A stretch of DNA of 61,136 bases from Paracoccaceae bacterium (GCA_022448925.1 JAKVCP010000005.1:27397-88532); one strand, 5' to 3'; shown: positions 42,216 through 51,913, counted from the first letter of the stretch. The notes: generated by a model from the letters alone, not told the origin. Program-made: numbers and translations.

Positions 42216-42239
42216 TGCGCTCGGAGATCTCCGAGCGCA
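42216..42239. promoter_or_regulatory. Perfect 24-bp palindrome between soeC and the MFS gene
   Basis: The left half TGCGCTCGGAGA is followed directly by its exact reverse complement with no spacer. It lies 12 bases after the soeC stop and 11 bases before the ATG of the MFS gene, so it covers the place of that gene's ribosome site. No U-run follows, so it does not look like a normal terminator. It could be an operator or an RNA stem gating translation. Confidence 0.6.
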
Positions 42240-42250
42240 TTCAAAACAGC

Positions 42251-43468
42251 ATGAGCTTCATGTCATTTCTGCGCATAAATGCGCCTTGGCTATCTTCTGG
42301 CGTTCTACTCGCCTTTCTGTCGAGCTTTGGGCAAACGTTCTTCATTTCCATCTTCGCAGGAGACATCCGCGAGACCTTTGGACTAAGTCATGGTGCCTGG
42401 GGCGGGCTTTATGCGGCTGGTACCACTGCCTCTGCTATAGCGATGATATGGGCTGGTGCCCTGACAGACCGGATACGCGCCCGGGACCTGGGCGCGCTGG
42501 TGCTTGGGTGCCTGGGGCTGTCGTGTCTTTTCATGGCGGTCAACCCAAGCTGGATTTTGCTGCCTTTGGTCATTTTCTGTCTGCGATTCAGCGGGCAGGG
42601 CATGGCTATGCATATTGCTCTTGTGTCCATGACCCGCTGGTTTGTTGCCGCACGCGGGCGGGCACTATCGATAGCCGGGCTGGGATTTGCCATGGGAGAG
42701 GCACTTCTGCCCATTGTCTTCGTCGCCGCGCTGACAGTGCTTGACTGGCGCATGCTTTGGATTGTCAGCGCAGCGGTCGCGTTTGCCGGCATCCCCCTTT
42801 TGCGCAACCTGCTGATGACAGAGCGCAAGCCCCGATCCATGGATAAAGACGTGCAGTCCCGTGGTATGAATGACGTCAGTTGGACCCGCACGGCGGTATA
42901 CACTCATTGGTTGTTCTGGTTCGTGGTGCCGGCCCTATTGGGTCCGTCTGCTTTTGGGACTGCGTTCTTTTTTCACCAAGTGCATTTTGCCCAAATCAAA
43001 GGCTTTACACATCTGGATCTTGTCACGTTGTTCCCGGTCTATACCGGGACGGCCGTTGGTGCGATGGTGGCAAGCGGCTGGCTTTTGGATCGCTTTGGAA
43101 CGCCTCGGTTGATCCCATGGTTCCAGGTCCCTTTGATAGTTGCATTCACGTTTTACGGCATGGGGCAAACTCTTGAATGGACGCTTGCAGGTATGGTCAT
43201 GATGGGGCTCACGACCGGAGCAGGGGCCACCCTGCCAAATGCATTCTGGGCCGAGTTCTACGGGACCCGGAACCTGGGTGCGATCAAGGCCCTGGCTGCG
43301 GCCATAATGGTTTTGGGTTCTGCTCTTGGACCAGGCGTTACCGGGGTTGGGCTTGACTTGGGTATCTCGCTCGAGACGCAGTTCCTGGCTGTGTCAGGCT
43401 TTTTTTGCGTGACAACCGCAATGATGGTCATTGGTGTTTCTCGGGCAAAGCGGTTGTTACCCGTTTAA
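42251..43468 (+). CDS. MFS transporter, substrate unknown
   Basis: This 405-residue major facilitator protein has about 12 membrane segments, a short central loop around residues 190-215 (TERKPRSMDKDVQSRG) and the loop 2-3 motif AGALTDRIRARDLG. ATG 42251 (MSFMSFLRINAPW) is preferred; an upstream TTG at 42209 would place the palindrome in coding sequence. It follows soeABC in the same direction, so an organic acid or sulfonate is a guess only. It converges on smr with a three-base overlap. Confidence 0.8.
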   Translation: MSFMSFLRINAPWLSSGVLLAFLSSFGQTFFISIFAGDIRETFGLSHGAWGGLYAAGTTASAIAMIWAGALTDRIRARDLGALVLGCLGLSCLFMAVNPSWILLPLVIFCLRFSGQGMAMHIALVSMTRWFVAARGRALSIAGLGFAMGEALLPIVFVAALTVLDWRMLWIVSAAVAFAGIPLLRNLLMTERKPRSMDKDVQSRGMNDVSWTRTAVYTHWLFWFVVPALLGPSAFGTAFFFHQVHFAQIKGFTHLDLVTLFPVYTGTAVGAMVASGWLLDRFGTPRLIPWFQVPLIVAFTFYGMGQTLEWTLAGMVMMGLTTGAGATLPNAFWAEFYGTRNLGAIKALAAAIMVLGSALGPGVTGVGLDLGISLETQFLAVSGFFCVTTAMMVIGVSRAKRLLPV

Positions 43469-44064
43469 CGGTTCCGGCGCAGGTAAACATAATAGGCCCC
43501 GGCCCCGCCATGACGGACGTGCGACTCCGTCACCTGTAAAACAGCCTGTGCAACCGGAGCCATCTTCAGCCATTGCGGAACCTGTTGTTTCAAAACACCC
43601 CGGCGCCGTGGGATAGGATCAAAGGGGTCGTCTTTTTGACCTTTGCCGGTGATCACCAACACCAGCCGTCGCCCCTGTGATTGCGATGACAAGATAAACC
43701 GCAACAAAGCCGGATGGGCCTGGTCCAGTGTCATGCCGTGCAAATCAAGTCGCGCCTCAGGTTTGAGTTTTCCCCGTTGCAAGCGGACATGTTTCTTGCG
43801 ATCCATGTTCAATGGTTCGTTGGACAGGCGCTCTGTAATTGTCGGTGTAAGAACGCTTTGCGTCACCCAGGGTTTGCCACGTTCACCGATGTTGAAAGCT
43901 GGCGGTGCAAAGGGTGGTTCCACGTCAGTGGGTGACGCAGGCTGAGGCGCCTGCTCTATGATCCTTTTGAAATCATTTTTCTTTTCCGGATGAAGCCGTT
44001 CTGCGGTATTGGCGACCTGTGTCCACAGCTCTAGCTCTTCGGGCTTTACGCGCCGCTTTTTCAT
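43465..44064 (-). CDS. Smr-domain protein
   Basis: This 199-residue protein has a low-complexity proline-rich N-terminal half and a C-terminal Smr domain with LDLHGMTLDQA, VITGKGQ and HVRHGGAGAYYVYLRR. The Smr domain, shared with MutS2 C-termini, has endonuclease activity on branched DNA or RNA in characterised members. The stand-alone alphaproteobacterial protein is of uncertain function. It overlaps the mltA stop side by four bases, placing it downstream of timA-mltA in one minus-strand run. Confidence 0.9.
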   Translation of the reverse strand: MKKRRVKPEELELWTQVANTAERLHPEKKNDFKRIIEQAPQPASPTDVEPPFAPPAFNIGERGKPWVTQSVLTPTITERLSNEPLNMDRKKHVRLQRGKLKPEARLDLHGMTLDQAHPALLRFILSSQSQGRRLVLVITGKGQKDDPFDPIPRRRGVLKQQVPQWLKMAPVAQAVLQVTESHVRHGGAGAYYVYLRRNR

Positions 44065-45101
44065 TGGATGCCTTCCGGCAATAAGGCAAAGGCGCGTTGA
44101 ATCGGCATCAAGACAACCATGCGGCCCGGATCTTTCAATTGCCCTGCTTTTCGACCTGCCTGGTCGCCTGTTCCAAAAAAGATATCAGCCCGTTGAGCCC
44201 CCTTGATGGCAGATCCGGTGTCTTGCGCAATCATCAAGCGGTTCATTGGGTCTTTGCCAGCTTTTTCCACCCAAACCGGCGCCCCCAGAGTGACAAATGC
44301 AGGATCAACCGCGATTGACCGTAGGGATGTGATCGAACGGTTCATCGCGCCAAGCGGGCCTTTGCTTGCTGGTACTTGGTTGACTTCGCGAAAGAAGACA
44401 TACGACGGATTATGGAACAGAAGTTCCTGCCCGTCGATCGGATTGCGACGCACCCAATTCTTGATCACCTGGGCTGAGACCTGATGCGGCTGGTAAATTC
44501 CGCGACGCACCATTTCTTGCCCGACAGAACGATACGGGTGACCGTTCTTGCCACCATATCCCACACGAATAAACCCGCCGTCTGGTAACTTGATTCTGCC
44601 AGAGCCTTGAATTTGCAAGAAAAACAATTCAACCGGATCATCCACCCAAGCGATTTCCAAACCTCGACCCTGCATCACGCCTGTGGTCAGAATATCTCTA
44701 CGGCTTAACCATTGGCGGCCACGCGCCTCTTGGGGCATCCGGTAGACCGGAAATCGATAACGGCTGTCGGGTCTGCGTGCACCTTCAAGTTCCGGTTCAA
44801 AATAACCTGTGAACAGGCCCTCTCTGCCGTCACTGATCAGAACGGGGCGAAAGAGCAATTCAAAGAAGCTCTTTCCGTCGCTCAGATCGGATGCGGCAGC
44901 GCACAAAGCGCGCCAATCGGGGGCGTCAAGATCTTGGCAGGTGTTGCGAAAAACCCGTAGTGCTGTGTTGTGGTCGTCCTCATCCCACCCATTCAGGTCT
45001 TGAAACGACAGGATTGAGTACACGGGCGCGGTTTCGGCCTGTGGGCCAGAGGCAGCCATTGTTAAAACTGCCAGGACAAAGCCATAGACCGCGCGCCGCA
45101 T
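44061..45101 (-). CDS. mltA: Membrane-bound lytic murein transglycosylase A
   Basis: This 346-residue exported enzyme cleaves peptidoglycan to 1,6-anhydromuropeptides. The signal peptide is MRRAVYGFVLAVLTMAASGPQA. The MltA barrel (GLFTGYFEPELEGARR) and the C-terminal 3D domain with conserved aspartates (QDTGSAIKGAQRADIFFG) are present. ATG 45101 is chosen because it begins the signal peptide. No lipobox cysteine is evident, so it may be soluble in the periplasm. It is seven bases after timA. Confidence 0.93.
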   Translation of the reverse strand: MRRAVYGFVLAVLTMAASGPQAETAPVYSILSFQDLNGWDEDDHNTALRVFRNTCQDLDAPDWRALCAAASDLSDGKSFFELLFRPVLISDGREGLFTGYFEPELEGARRPDSRYRFPVYRMPQEARGRQWLSRRDILTTGVMQGRGLEIAWVDDPVELFFLQIQGSGRIKLPDGGFIRVGYGGKNGHPYRSVGQEMVRRGIYQPHQVSAQVIKNWVRRNPIDGQELLFHNPSYVFFREVNQVPASKGPLGAMNRSITSLRSIAVDPAFVTLGAPVWVEKAGKDPMNRLMIAQDTGSAIKGAQRADIFFGTGDQAGRKAGQLKDPGRMVVLMPIQRAFALLPEGIQ

Positions 45102-45108
45102 CCCACTG

Positions 45109-45768
45109 TTATTCGCCCGTTGCGACCAGCTGCCAATTGGGGTCATCGTTGCCCATATCTCGGGCAAAGGTCCAAGTGTCATTCTGCCGTTTGACCTGAG
45201 TGGCGCTGCCTTCGATGATGTCGCCAGCGCGGTTACGAACCACTGAGCTTAGCTCACCAACGTAACGAACCGTAATTTCCGCCAGGGTGTTTTCGTCGTC
45301 AAACGTTGCATCAGCCAAGGACAATTCGCGAACACCGGCAAACTCGGCTTCGATTGTCAGTCCCTGAGCCGTGCGAGCCTCAACCACCTCAGCGAAGGTT
45401 TCATAAACCTCGTCACTCAGGAAGGGTTTGATTTCTGCCATATCACCCCGTTCAAAACCCATCAGGATCATCTCATAGGCGCCGCGGGCGCCCTGCAGAA
45501 ATTCCGACACGGAAAATGAGCCATCGACACGCTTCATTCGTGCCAATGCATCAGCCGCGGGGCTGCCATCCGCGACGTGATCTGTAATGTCACGGTCTGG
45601 ACCGCCTTCGATCACTTCAAAGTCGCGACGACTTGTTTTCTCCGCTCCGGCCATTGGGGCGGGCGGCTTTTCAAATCCCTCTCGCGTTCCAAGAACGCTG
45701 CGAAGCCGCAAGATAAGGAAAACGGCAATTCCGGCCAAAACCAGAAGCTGCAAAATGGGCGAGTTCAT
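45109..45768 (-). CDS. Tim44-like domain protein (TimA)
   Basis: This 219-residue protein has an N-terminal membrane helix (residues 5-24, LQLLVLAGIAVFLILRL) and a C-terminal Tim44-like domain (SEFLQGARGAYEMILMGFERGD onward). Mitochondrial Tim44 tethers Hsp70 to the import channel; the bacterial homologues associate with membranes but have no settled role. ATG 45768 has GAGGT upstream. It is divergent from fxsA across 102 bp and heads timA-mltA-smr. Confidence 0.88.
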   Translation of the reverse strand: MNSPILQLLVLAGIAVFLILRLRSVLGTREGFEKPPAPMAGAEKTSRRDFEVIEGGPDRDITDHVADGSPAADALARMKRVDGSFSVSEFLQGARGAYEMILMGFERGDMAEIKPFLSDEVYETFAEVVEARTAQGLTIEAEFAGVRELSLADATFDDENTLAEITVRYVGELSSVVRNRAGDIIEGSATQVKRQNDTWTFARDMGNDDPNWQLVATGE

Positions 45769-45870
45769 TGAAACCTCATCTGGGCACACGTGGAAACTTT
45801 TTGTTCGAGACCTTATGTAGGTGCAAGCTGCCGGTGAGTCCACCGAAGTGGCAGGAAAGGAGGCCTTTGT

Positions 45871-46353
45871 ATGTGGCTGTTTTTGATTTTCGTCGGTGTA
45901 CCACTGGTTGAGATTGCCTTGTTCATACAGGTGGGAGGCGCAATTGGACTTTGGCCAACGCTTGCAATCGTTATCGCGACAGCAGTCCTTGGCACTTGGT
46001 TGGTGCGGGCACAAGGCGTGTTGGCACTAGCGAACTTGCGACAAAGTTTTTCGCGCCTGAACGATCCGACCGAGCCTTTGGCGCATGGCGCTATGATCCT
46101 TGTGGCAGGAGCGTTGCTGCTGACACCTGGGTTTTTCACCGATGCAGTGGGATTTTCCTTGCTGCTGCCACCGGTGCGTTCCGCGCTTTTCAATTGGGTG
46201 AAACAGCGGGTGAAAGTCCAACAATTCTCTATGGGTCCGGACCCTTATGCCCACCGGGATCAAAATCGCGGGCCCGTGATCGATGGCGTTTTCGAAGAGG
46301 TGGATCCTCCAACACAAAAGACGACTGAGTCCTCTGGCTGGACTAAGCATTGA
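45871..46353 (+). CDS. fxsA: FxsA family membrane protein
   Basis: This 160-residue cytoplasmic-membrane protein has the FxsA start MWLFLIFVGVPLVEIALFIQVGG, a second hydrophobic pair around residues 25-45 and the segment LLLTPGFFTDAVGFSLLLPPVR. In E. coli, FxsA affects exclusion of phage T7 by the F plasmid; its normal task is unclear. The strong ribosome site AAGGAGG lies seven bases before the ATG. secB follows after 55 bp. Confidence 0.92.
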   Translation: MWLFLIFVGVPLVEIALFIQVGGAIGLWPTLAIVIATAVLGTWLVRAQGVLALANLRQSFSRLNDPTEPLAHGAMILVAGALLLTPGFFTDAVGFSLLLPPVRSALFNWVKQRVKVQQFSMGPDPYAHRDQNRGPVIDGVFEEVDPPTQKTTESSGWTKH

Positions 46354-46408
46354 GGCTCTGGTGCTGACCTGTTAAGGCGGAACAAACATTTGAAAACCGG
46401 AGAGACAC

Positions 46409-46930
46409 ATGGCCAATGACGAGACCGCCGCCGCCCAGGGCAATGGCGCGGCTCCGCAGCAGGCGCAAATGAAGATGAACGTGTTGGCACAGTTCATCCG
46501 CGATCTAAGCTTTGAAAACATTCTGGCACAAAAGGGTGCGAGTGGCGAAGTACAACCCGATGTTCAGGTTCAGGTGCAGCTGGATGCCAAAAAGCGCGCC
46601 CAGCCGAACCAGTATGAAGTTCTGATGAAGCTGAAGGTCGACAGCAAAAGCAAAGAGAATGGTGAGCAGCTGTTCTTGCTGGAAATGGACTACGTTGGCG
46701 TATTCAACATCGAAAACGTGCCTGACGAACAAATGCATCCGTTTTTGCTGATTGAATGCCCGCGGATGATTTTCCCGTTTGTACGTCGCATCGTTTCGGA
46801 CGTTACACGGGATGGTGGTTTCCCACCACTTAATCTGGAAACCATTGATTTCGTTTCACTTTATCGAAACGAATTGCTGCGACGCCAGGCATCTCAACAA
46901 GCGGCAACAGCACCGGCAGCTGACGCGTAA
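46409..46930 (+). CDS. secB: Protein-export chaperone SecB
   Basis: This 173-residue cytosolic chaperone keeps secretory preproteins unfolded and passes them to SecA. The YIKDLSFE-like motif appears as FIRDLSFENILAQ near residue 30, and FVRRIVSDVTRDGGFPPLNLETIDF is the conserved C-terminal part. Both tails are rich in alanine and glutamine. It converges on dnaQ with a single base between the stops. Confidence 0.97.
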   Translation: MANDETAAAQGNGAAPQQAQMKMNVLAQFIRDLSFENILAQKGASGEVQPDVQVQVQLDAKKRAQPNQYEVLMKLKVDSKSKENGEQLFLLEMDYVGVFNIENVPDEQMHPFLLIECPRMIFPFVRRIVSDVTRDGGFPPLNLETIDFVSLYRNELLRRQASQQAATAPAADA

Positions 46931-46931
46931 T

Positions 46932-47621
46932 TCAACCTTGTTTCCAAAGGGCATTTTGTCCCATCGCATCTACAAAGGCGGCGTGAGCCGCCTTTTCCTT
47001 TTCAGTTATGCGCGGCGCCAAAGAGGTGGGGCGGCGGCTTGGACGCCATGTTGTGGTACCCGGTGTTGACGTTTGTGATGCTGTGCCCGCTGACAAACCG
47101 AAATCGGGTTGCTTTCCTCCAATCAGCTCAAGGTAAACCTCTGCCAATATTTCGGAATCAAGCAAGGCGCCGTGAAGAGTTCGCGACGAATTATCAATAT
47201 TGAACCGGCGGCATAGAGCGTCAAGTGAGGCAGGGGATCCAGGAAATTTTTTGCGTGCGATGGCCAATGTATCCAAAGCCTGTTCCCACGGAAGTTGCCG
47301 TTTTTTCAGCCAACCGAGTTCTGCGTTCAGGAATTTCATGTCAAAGGCTGCATTGTGAATCACCAGCTTGGCGTCACCCACAAAGTTGAGGAATTCATCT
47401 GCAATCCTGGCAAAAACCGGCTTGTCGCGCAAAAAATCGTCACCCAATCCATGCACTTCAAAGGCTTCTTGGGGCATCGCCCGCTCTGGGTTGATGTACT
47501 GGTGATAAGTCTGACCTGTTGGAACATGGTTGTAGAGCTCAACCGCACCTATCTCGACGATGCGGTCCCCCTGTTCCGGATCGAAACCTGTTGTCTCGGT
47601 GTCGAGCACGATCTCACGCAT
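46932..47621 (-). CDS. dnaQ: DNA polymerase III epsilon subunit (proofreading exonuclease)
   Basis: This 229-residue 3'-5' exonuclease has the Exo I motif [10 protein letters not shown] at residue 6, Exo [12 protein letters not shown] near residue 95 and Exo III in [15 protein letters not shown]. The C-terminal tail after residue 185 is the usual flexible segment that binds the alpha subunit. It overlaps coaE by eight bases in the conserved maf-aroE-coaE-dnaQ run. Confidence 0.95.
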   Translation of the reverse strand: MREIVLDTETTGFDPEQGDRIVEIGAVELYNHVPTGQTYHQYINPERAMPQEAFEVHGLGDDFLRDKPVFARIADEFLNFVGDAKLVIHNAAFDMKFLNAELGWLKKRQLPWEQALDTLAIARKKFPGSPASLDALCRRFNIDNSSRTLHGALLDSEILAEVYLELIGGKQPDFGLSAGTASQTSTPGTTTWRPSRRPTSLAPRITEKEKAAHAAFVDAMGQNALWKQG

Positions 47622-48207
47622 GTTTACGCCACCCTTTGATCTTTTGAACGATATCTTTTACCTGCGCGCGGGCGTGGTCAAGCGTGTCTGTTTCGATGAT
47701 AAAATCAGCGCGATCACATTTTTCAAACATTGGCATTTGCTTGTCCCGGATCATTTTGAACTGCGCCTCCGTCATGGTGTCACGGGCCATGACCCTGGAC
47801 TTCTGGACGTCATCGCTGACCCGGACACAGGCTACGGCGTCAAACTCTGATTCTGCACCGGTTTCAAAAAGCAATGGAATGTCAAAAACAATGATCGAAG
47901 CCAAGTTGGATTTGGCAAACGCGTCACGGTCGTCACGAACAAGTGGATGCACAATTGCCTCGATCTTTCGCAAGGAAGATCGATCCTGTTCAATATATCG
48001 TTTCAAAACATCGCGCGACACCGCCCCGTTTACAAGAGCGTCTGGGAAAACCTCGGCCAGGGATGCAACCGCCGCACCTCCTGGCCCATAAAGCCGATGA
48101 ACCGCCGCATCTGCGTCCCAAATCGCACATCCAAAGTCCTCAAAGATCTGCGCCGTTGTTGATTTTCCCATGCCGATGGACCCGGTCAGGCCAAGACGGA
48201 AGCTCAT
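47614..48207 (-). CDS. coaE: Dephospho-CoA kinase
   Basis: This 197-residue enzyme catalyses the last step of coenzyme A synthesis. The P-loop [15 protein letters not shown] is at residue 7, followed by [17 protein letters not shown] 48207 (MSFRLGLTG) overlaps the aroE TGA (ATGA arrangement); an in-frame upstream extension lies inside aroE and has no family match. Confidence 0.95.
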   Translation of the reverse strand: MSFRLGLTGSIGMGKSTTAQIFEDFGCAIWDADAAVHRLYGPGGAAVASLAEVFPDALVNGAVSRDVLKRYIEQDRSSLRKIEAIVHPLVRDDRDAFAKSNLASIIVFDIPLLFETGAESEFDAVACVRVSDDVQKSRVMARDTMTEAQFKMIRDKQMPMFEKCDRADFIIETDTLDHARAQVKDIVQKIKGWRKHA

Positions 48208-49037
48208 GATACCAAAGCTGCGCGCAGACCAAGGTCGACCACGGGACGTTTTCCAAACCACCTTTCAAACCCCGGCACGGCCTGGTGGAGCAACATACCA
48301 AGCCCGTCTACGGTGATACAGCCCCGCTCTCGCGCGGTTTGAAGAAATCGCGTATCAAGCGGGGCGTAAACCAGGTCGTTGACCACTGTTCCAGGACGCA
48401 AACCATCTAGCGGGACGCGCATTTCGGGCTTGCCTTGCATTCCAAGAGCCGTGGTGTTCACAACCAAGCTTGCAGTTTCCAGCACATTGCCAGCCTGCAC
48501 CCATTCCACAACGCGAATCCGGTGGCCAAACTCTTCTTTCAATTGTTCTGCCCGGATTCGTGTACGATTGGTCAGAATTATTTCGGGCACCTTGACATCA
48601 AGCAATGACGCGATGACCGCCCGAGATGCTCCACCCGCTCCGAGAACGACGGCTGGCCCGGCGGCCGGTTGCCAATCCGGTGCACCGGAGCGCAGATTCT
48701 CAATAAAGCCGTATCCATCGGTATTGTCAGCGTGGATCTTTCCATCAGCTCTGAAAATCAACGTGTTGGCAGCACCAATCAACGTCGCTCGATCCGTGAC
48801 CAGATCAGCCAGATCCAATATCCGTTCTTTGTAAGGTATCGTCACGTTAAGTCCGACGAAACCGAGATCCGGCAAGGATCTGAGGCAATCCTCCAATTTG
48901 TCAGAGGCAATATCCATGGGGATGTAATGTCCAGGCAGCCCCATTTTACGTAGCCAATACCCGTGCAAACGCGGCGATTTGGAATGAGCGATAGGTGATC
49001 CAATCACTCCAGCAAGGGGAATTCGGGTTTCGGTCAT
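48204..49037 (-). CDS. aroE: Shikimate dehydrogenase
   Basis: This 277-residue NADPH enzyme converts 3-dehydroshikimate to shikimate in aromatic amino-acid synthesis. The substrate site shows [21 protein letters not shown] (catalytic lysine) and NTDGYGF, and the cofactor site is [11 protein letters not shown] near residue 131. It is coupled to maf upstream and coaE downstream through four-base overlaps. Confidence 0.96.
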   Translation of the reverse strand: MTETRIPLAGVIGSPIAHSKSPRLHGYWLRKMGLPGHYIPMDIASDKLEDCLRSLPDLGFVGLNVTIPYKERILDLADLVTDRATLIGAANTLIFRADGKIHADNTDGYGFIENLRSGAPDWQPAAGPAVVLGAGGASRAVIASLLDVKVPEIILTNRTRIRAEQLKEEFGHRIRVVEWVQAGNVLETASLVVNTTALGMQGKPEMRVPLDGLRPGTVVNDLVYAPLDTRFLQTARERGCITVDGLGMLLHQAVPGFERWFGKRPVVDLGLRAALVS

Positions 49038-49633
49038 CCGTCGATCTCTCCACGAAGTGTCAAATGGTTCAAGAGTTCCAGAAGCGGCAGGCCCAGAACG
49101 GTGAAGTAGTCTCCATCGACACGGGAAAACAGACGCACACCTTCCTCTTCAAGCTTATAACAGCCCACTGACTCTTGAATACTGTGCCAGTTCCGATCAA
49201 CATATTCAGTTAAGTACTTGTCTGAGAAATCACGCATCATCAAGCGCACCTGGCCAACATGCCGCCATAGGGGTTGTCCATCTTGAACAAGAACTGCGGC
49301 TGAGAGAAGCATATGCCGTTGTCCGCGTAGCGCGCGCAGCTGATCTAAGGCAATCTCTTTGGTTGGCGGCTTGCCCAAAACTTGTTTGCCAAAAGCTAAG
49401 ACCTGATCACACCCCAACACCAGTGACGTCGGGTTCTTATCACTGATCTTGCGTGCTTTCATTTCTGCCAAAGTGTCAGCGATGTCACGAGGGGATGCGT
49501 CCTCTGCATAAAGTGCTGCGCGGACTGCACATTCATCAATACGTGCAGCCTGCACCTGAACTTTGAGACCCGCTTGCCGCAATAGATGCGCGCGTATGGT
49601 CGATCCGGATGCCAATATGAGATGTTCGTGCAT
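49034..49633 (-). CDS. Maf-family nucleotide pyrophosphatase
   Basis: This 199-residue Maf/HAM1-like protein hydrolyses non-canonical or methylated nucleoside triphosphates in characterised members. [19 protein letters not shown] at the N-terminus and [16 protein letters not shown] are the active-site segments. ATG 49633 ([11 protein letters not shown]) is the start closest to the conserved core; an upstream extension to 49663 is possible. It is the first gene left of the candidate origin region. Confidence 0.92.
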   Translation of the reverse strand: MHEHLILASGSTIRAHLLRQAGLKVQVQAARIDECAVRAALYAEDASPRDIADTLAEMKARKISDKNPTSLVLGCDQVLAFGKQVLGKPPTKEIALDQLRALRGQRHMLLSAAVLVQDGQPLWRHVGQVRLMMRDFSDKYLTEYVDRNWHSIQESVGCYKLEEEGVRLFSRVDGDYFTVLGLPLLELLNHLTLRGEIDG

Positions 49634-50047
49634 GTGGAGAACCCTGATGAAAACCCTGTCCATTTATCTCTGGAAAACTCTGACAGGAAACAACGGCTAA
49701 TTTGTCCTGTGGGCTTCCCGCCCCTTTGTGCATCTGCTGATGCCCATTTGTACCGTTGAGGATGGGATAAGTTTACCGGTGTGACCATTTTGAGATGCCA
49801 GGCTTTAATTCCTGTTTCATCCACACTCATCTATCCAGAAATTTTTGGACTAAAACCTTTATTTGTATCAGAAATTTAGCGTAGGTTGAAAAAAGTTCTT
49901 AATCAGTCCACCGGGTCCTCCACAGACCATTTTCCTTGGGGAGAACCCTGTTGCCAGTTCAATAATCCAGAGTTTTTGGCTCTGTTACAACATCATCATC
50001 TCTTTTAAATATTTCTTATATTAAGAGAGCCAGACCAGAGAGGCGCC
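49634..50047. other. Candidate replication origin (oriC) region, no gene
   Basis: This is a 414-bp gap where gene direction diverges: maf-aroE-coaE-dnaQ leave leftward, hemJ-rho-mnmE-mnmG-rsmG-parAB rightward. It holds DnaA-box-like 9-mers with one mismatch to TTATCCACA: TCATCCACA at 49817-49825 (plus) and TTCTCCACA at 49633-49641 (minus), plus a weaker TCCTCCACA at 49916-49924. An AT-rich stretch is at about 49998-50032. In other alphaproteobacteria oriC lies at this spot of the same gene order, between hemE and the maf side. This is inference, not proof. Confidence 0.5.
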
Positions 50048-50497
50048 ATGACTGACTTGCTTGCATCAGGATACCCTTGGATAAAATCCTTGCATGTGAT
50101 GAGCATGATCGCATGGATGGCCGGTCTGTTCTATTTGCCCCGCCTCTACGTTTATCATGCTGAGAAGGCCAAGACGGGTGATATCCTTGATGAGACCTTC
50201 CAGGTGATGGAACTGAAATTGCTCAGGGTGATCATGAACCCCGCCATGATTGTTACCTGGTTGTGCGGACTTGCCTTGGCGTTCACGCCGGGGATTGTCG
50301 ATTGGTCGTACATATGGCCTTGGACCAAAGCATTCGCTGTGCTTGGAATGACATGGTTTCACCACTGGCTGGGGGTTCAGCGAAAAGGGTTTGTTAGCGG
50401 GACATCGCAGTTGAGTGGCAGAACTTTCCGCATGATGAATGAAGTACCAACCCTTTTGATGGTCGTCATTGTGCTGTCCGTGATAGTGCGGTTTTGA
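50048..50497 (+). CDS. hemJ: Protoporphyrinogen oxidase HemJ
   Basis: This 149-residue membrane protein has four hydrophobic segments. The conserved histidine SLHVMSMIAWMAGLFYLPRLYVYH and later LKLLRVIMNPAM, WTKAFAVLGMTWFHHWLG and EVPTLLMVVIVLSV match HemJ. It oxidises protoporphyrinogen IX to protoporphyrin IX, the branch-point substrate for heme and magnesium chelatase. It is the first gene right of the candidate origin. hemE, often next to it in relatives, is absent here. Confidence 0.93.
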   Translation: MTDLLASGYPWIKSLHVMSMIAWMAGLFYLPRLYVYHAEKAKTGDILDETFQVMELKLLRVIMNPAMIVTWLCGLALAFTPGIVDWSYIWPWTKAFAVLGMTWFHHWLGVQRKGFVSGTSQLSGRTFRMMNEVPTLLMVVIVLSVIVRF

Positions 50498-50588
50498 TGA
50501 AAGATTGACTCGACCGATCTTCCTGATTAGATGCTTCTCGCTGGTCCGTCCGGGCCAATAGCATTTCCACGTCTAAACGAATGAACAA

Positions 50589-50615
50589 GGCCGAAGACCC
50601 ATGTTGGGTTCGGCC
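50589..50615 (+). promoter_or_regulatory. Stable hairpin in the rho leader
   Basis: GGCCGAA pairs with TTCGGCC and the adjoining CCC with GGG (GA bulge, ATGTT loop), ten base pairs in all. It ends 13 bases before the rho ATG, directly against the weak GGGA ribosome site. It could modulate rho translation or early termination. No U-run follows. Confidence 0.5.
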
Positions 50616-50628
50616 CGGGATAATTTAT

Positions 50629-51900
50629 ATGAGCGACGATCGTTTGAACCTTGCCGATCTTAAGGCAAAAAGTCCCAAGGATCTTTTGGCAATGGCTGAG
50701 GATCTGGAAATCGAGAATGCCTCGACCATGCGCAAAGGCGAAATGATGTTCCAGATTCTGCGCGAACGCGCGGATGAAGGTTGGGATATTTTTGGCGACG
50801 GCGTCCTTGAGGTATTGCAGGACGGGTTCGGGTTCTTGCGGTCGCCCGAGGCGAATTATCTTCCTGGTCCTGATGACATCTATGTCTCTCCTGAAATGAT
50901 CCGAAAATTTTCTTTGCGGACCGGAGACACGATCGAGGGGGCAATCAAGGCTCCGGAGGATAATGAACGTTATTTTGCTTTGATGGATGTCACTCTGATC
51001 AACTTTGAAGAACCAGAGAAAGCACGACACAAAGTTGCATTTGATAACCTGACGCCGCTCTATCCAGACGAACGTCTGAAGATGGAAATCGAGGATCCGA
51101 CCATCAAGGACCGCTCGGCGCGTATCATTGATCTGGTTTCGCCAATTGGCAAGGGTCAGCGATCGCTGATCGTTGCGCCGCCACGCACCGGTAAGACAGT
51201 GCTGCTGCAAAACATTGCACATTCAATCGAAGCAAACCATCCGGAGTGCTATTTGATTGTTTTGCTGATTGATGAACGTCCCGAAGAAGTGACGGACATG
51301 CAAAGGTCAGTGAAGGGAGAGGTCATTTCATCAACTTTCGATGAACCTGCAACGCGACATGTTGCTGTCTCTGAAATGGTCATCGAAAAAGCCAAACGAT
51401 TGGTCGAACATAAACGAGATGTAGTTATCCTTCTCGACTCTATTACTAGACTTGGTAGAGCGTTCAACACAGTTGTGCCTTCGTCCGGTAAGGTTTTGAC
51501 AGGTGGTGTCGATGCGAATGCGCTGCAGCGCCCAAAGCGCTTTTTTGGCGCCGCACGGAACATCGAAGAAGGTGGATCACTGACGATCATTTCCACTGCC
51601 TTGATCGACACTGGCAGCCGTATGGACGAAGTGATCTTTGAAGAATTCAAAGGAACCGGCAACTCTGAAATCGTCCTGGATCGCAAGGTGGCTGACAAGC
51701 GGGTGTTCCCGGCGATTGACATTTTGAAATCTGGTACGCGGAAAGAGGATCTTCTGGTAGATAAGATTGACTTGCAAAAGACCTTTGTCTTGCGTCGGAT
51801 TTTGAACCCGATGGGTACGACAGACGCGATTGAATTCCTGATTTCAAAACTGAAGCAGACCAAATCGAACTCGGAATTCTTCGATTCCATGAACACGTGA
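50629..51900 (+). CDS. rho: Transcription termination factor Rho
   Basis: This 423-residue hexameric RNA helicase has an N-terminal Rho domain ([21 protein letters not shown]), RNA-binding cold-shock-like fold ([17 protein letters not shown]), Walker [15 protein letters not shown] near residue 180 and Walker [20 protein letters not shown] 50629 begins the conserved N-terminus. An in-frame ATG at 50581 would add 16 residues encoded by the leader hairpin. mnmE follows after 13 bases. Confidence 0.97.
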   Translation: MSDDRLNLADLKAKSPKDLLAMAEDLEIENASTMRKGEMMFQILRERADEGWDIFGDGVLEVLQDGFGFLRSPEANYLPGPDDIYVSPEMIRKFSLRTGDTIEGAIKAPEDNERYFALMDVTLINFEEPEKARHKVAFDNLTPLYPDERLKMEIEDPTIKDRSARIIDLVSPIGKGQRSLIVAPPRTGKTVLLQNIAHSIEANHPECYLIVLLIDERPEEVTDMQRSVKGEVISSTFDEPATRHVAVSEMVIEKAKRLVEHKRDVVILLDSITRLGRAFNTVVPSSGKVLTGGVDANALQRPKRFFGAARNIEEGGSLTIISTALIDTGSRMDEVIFEEFKGTGNSEIVLDRKVADKRVFPAIDILKSGTRKEDLLVDKIDLQKTFVLRRILNPMGTTDAIEFLISKLKQTKSNSEFFDSMNT

Positions 51901-51913
51901 GGTAAAACGCGCC

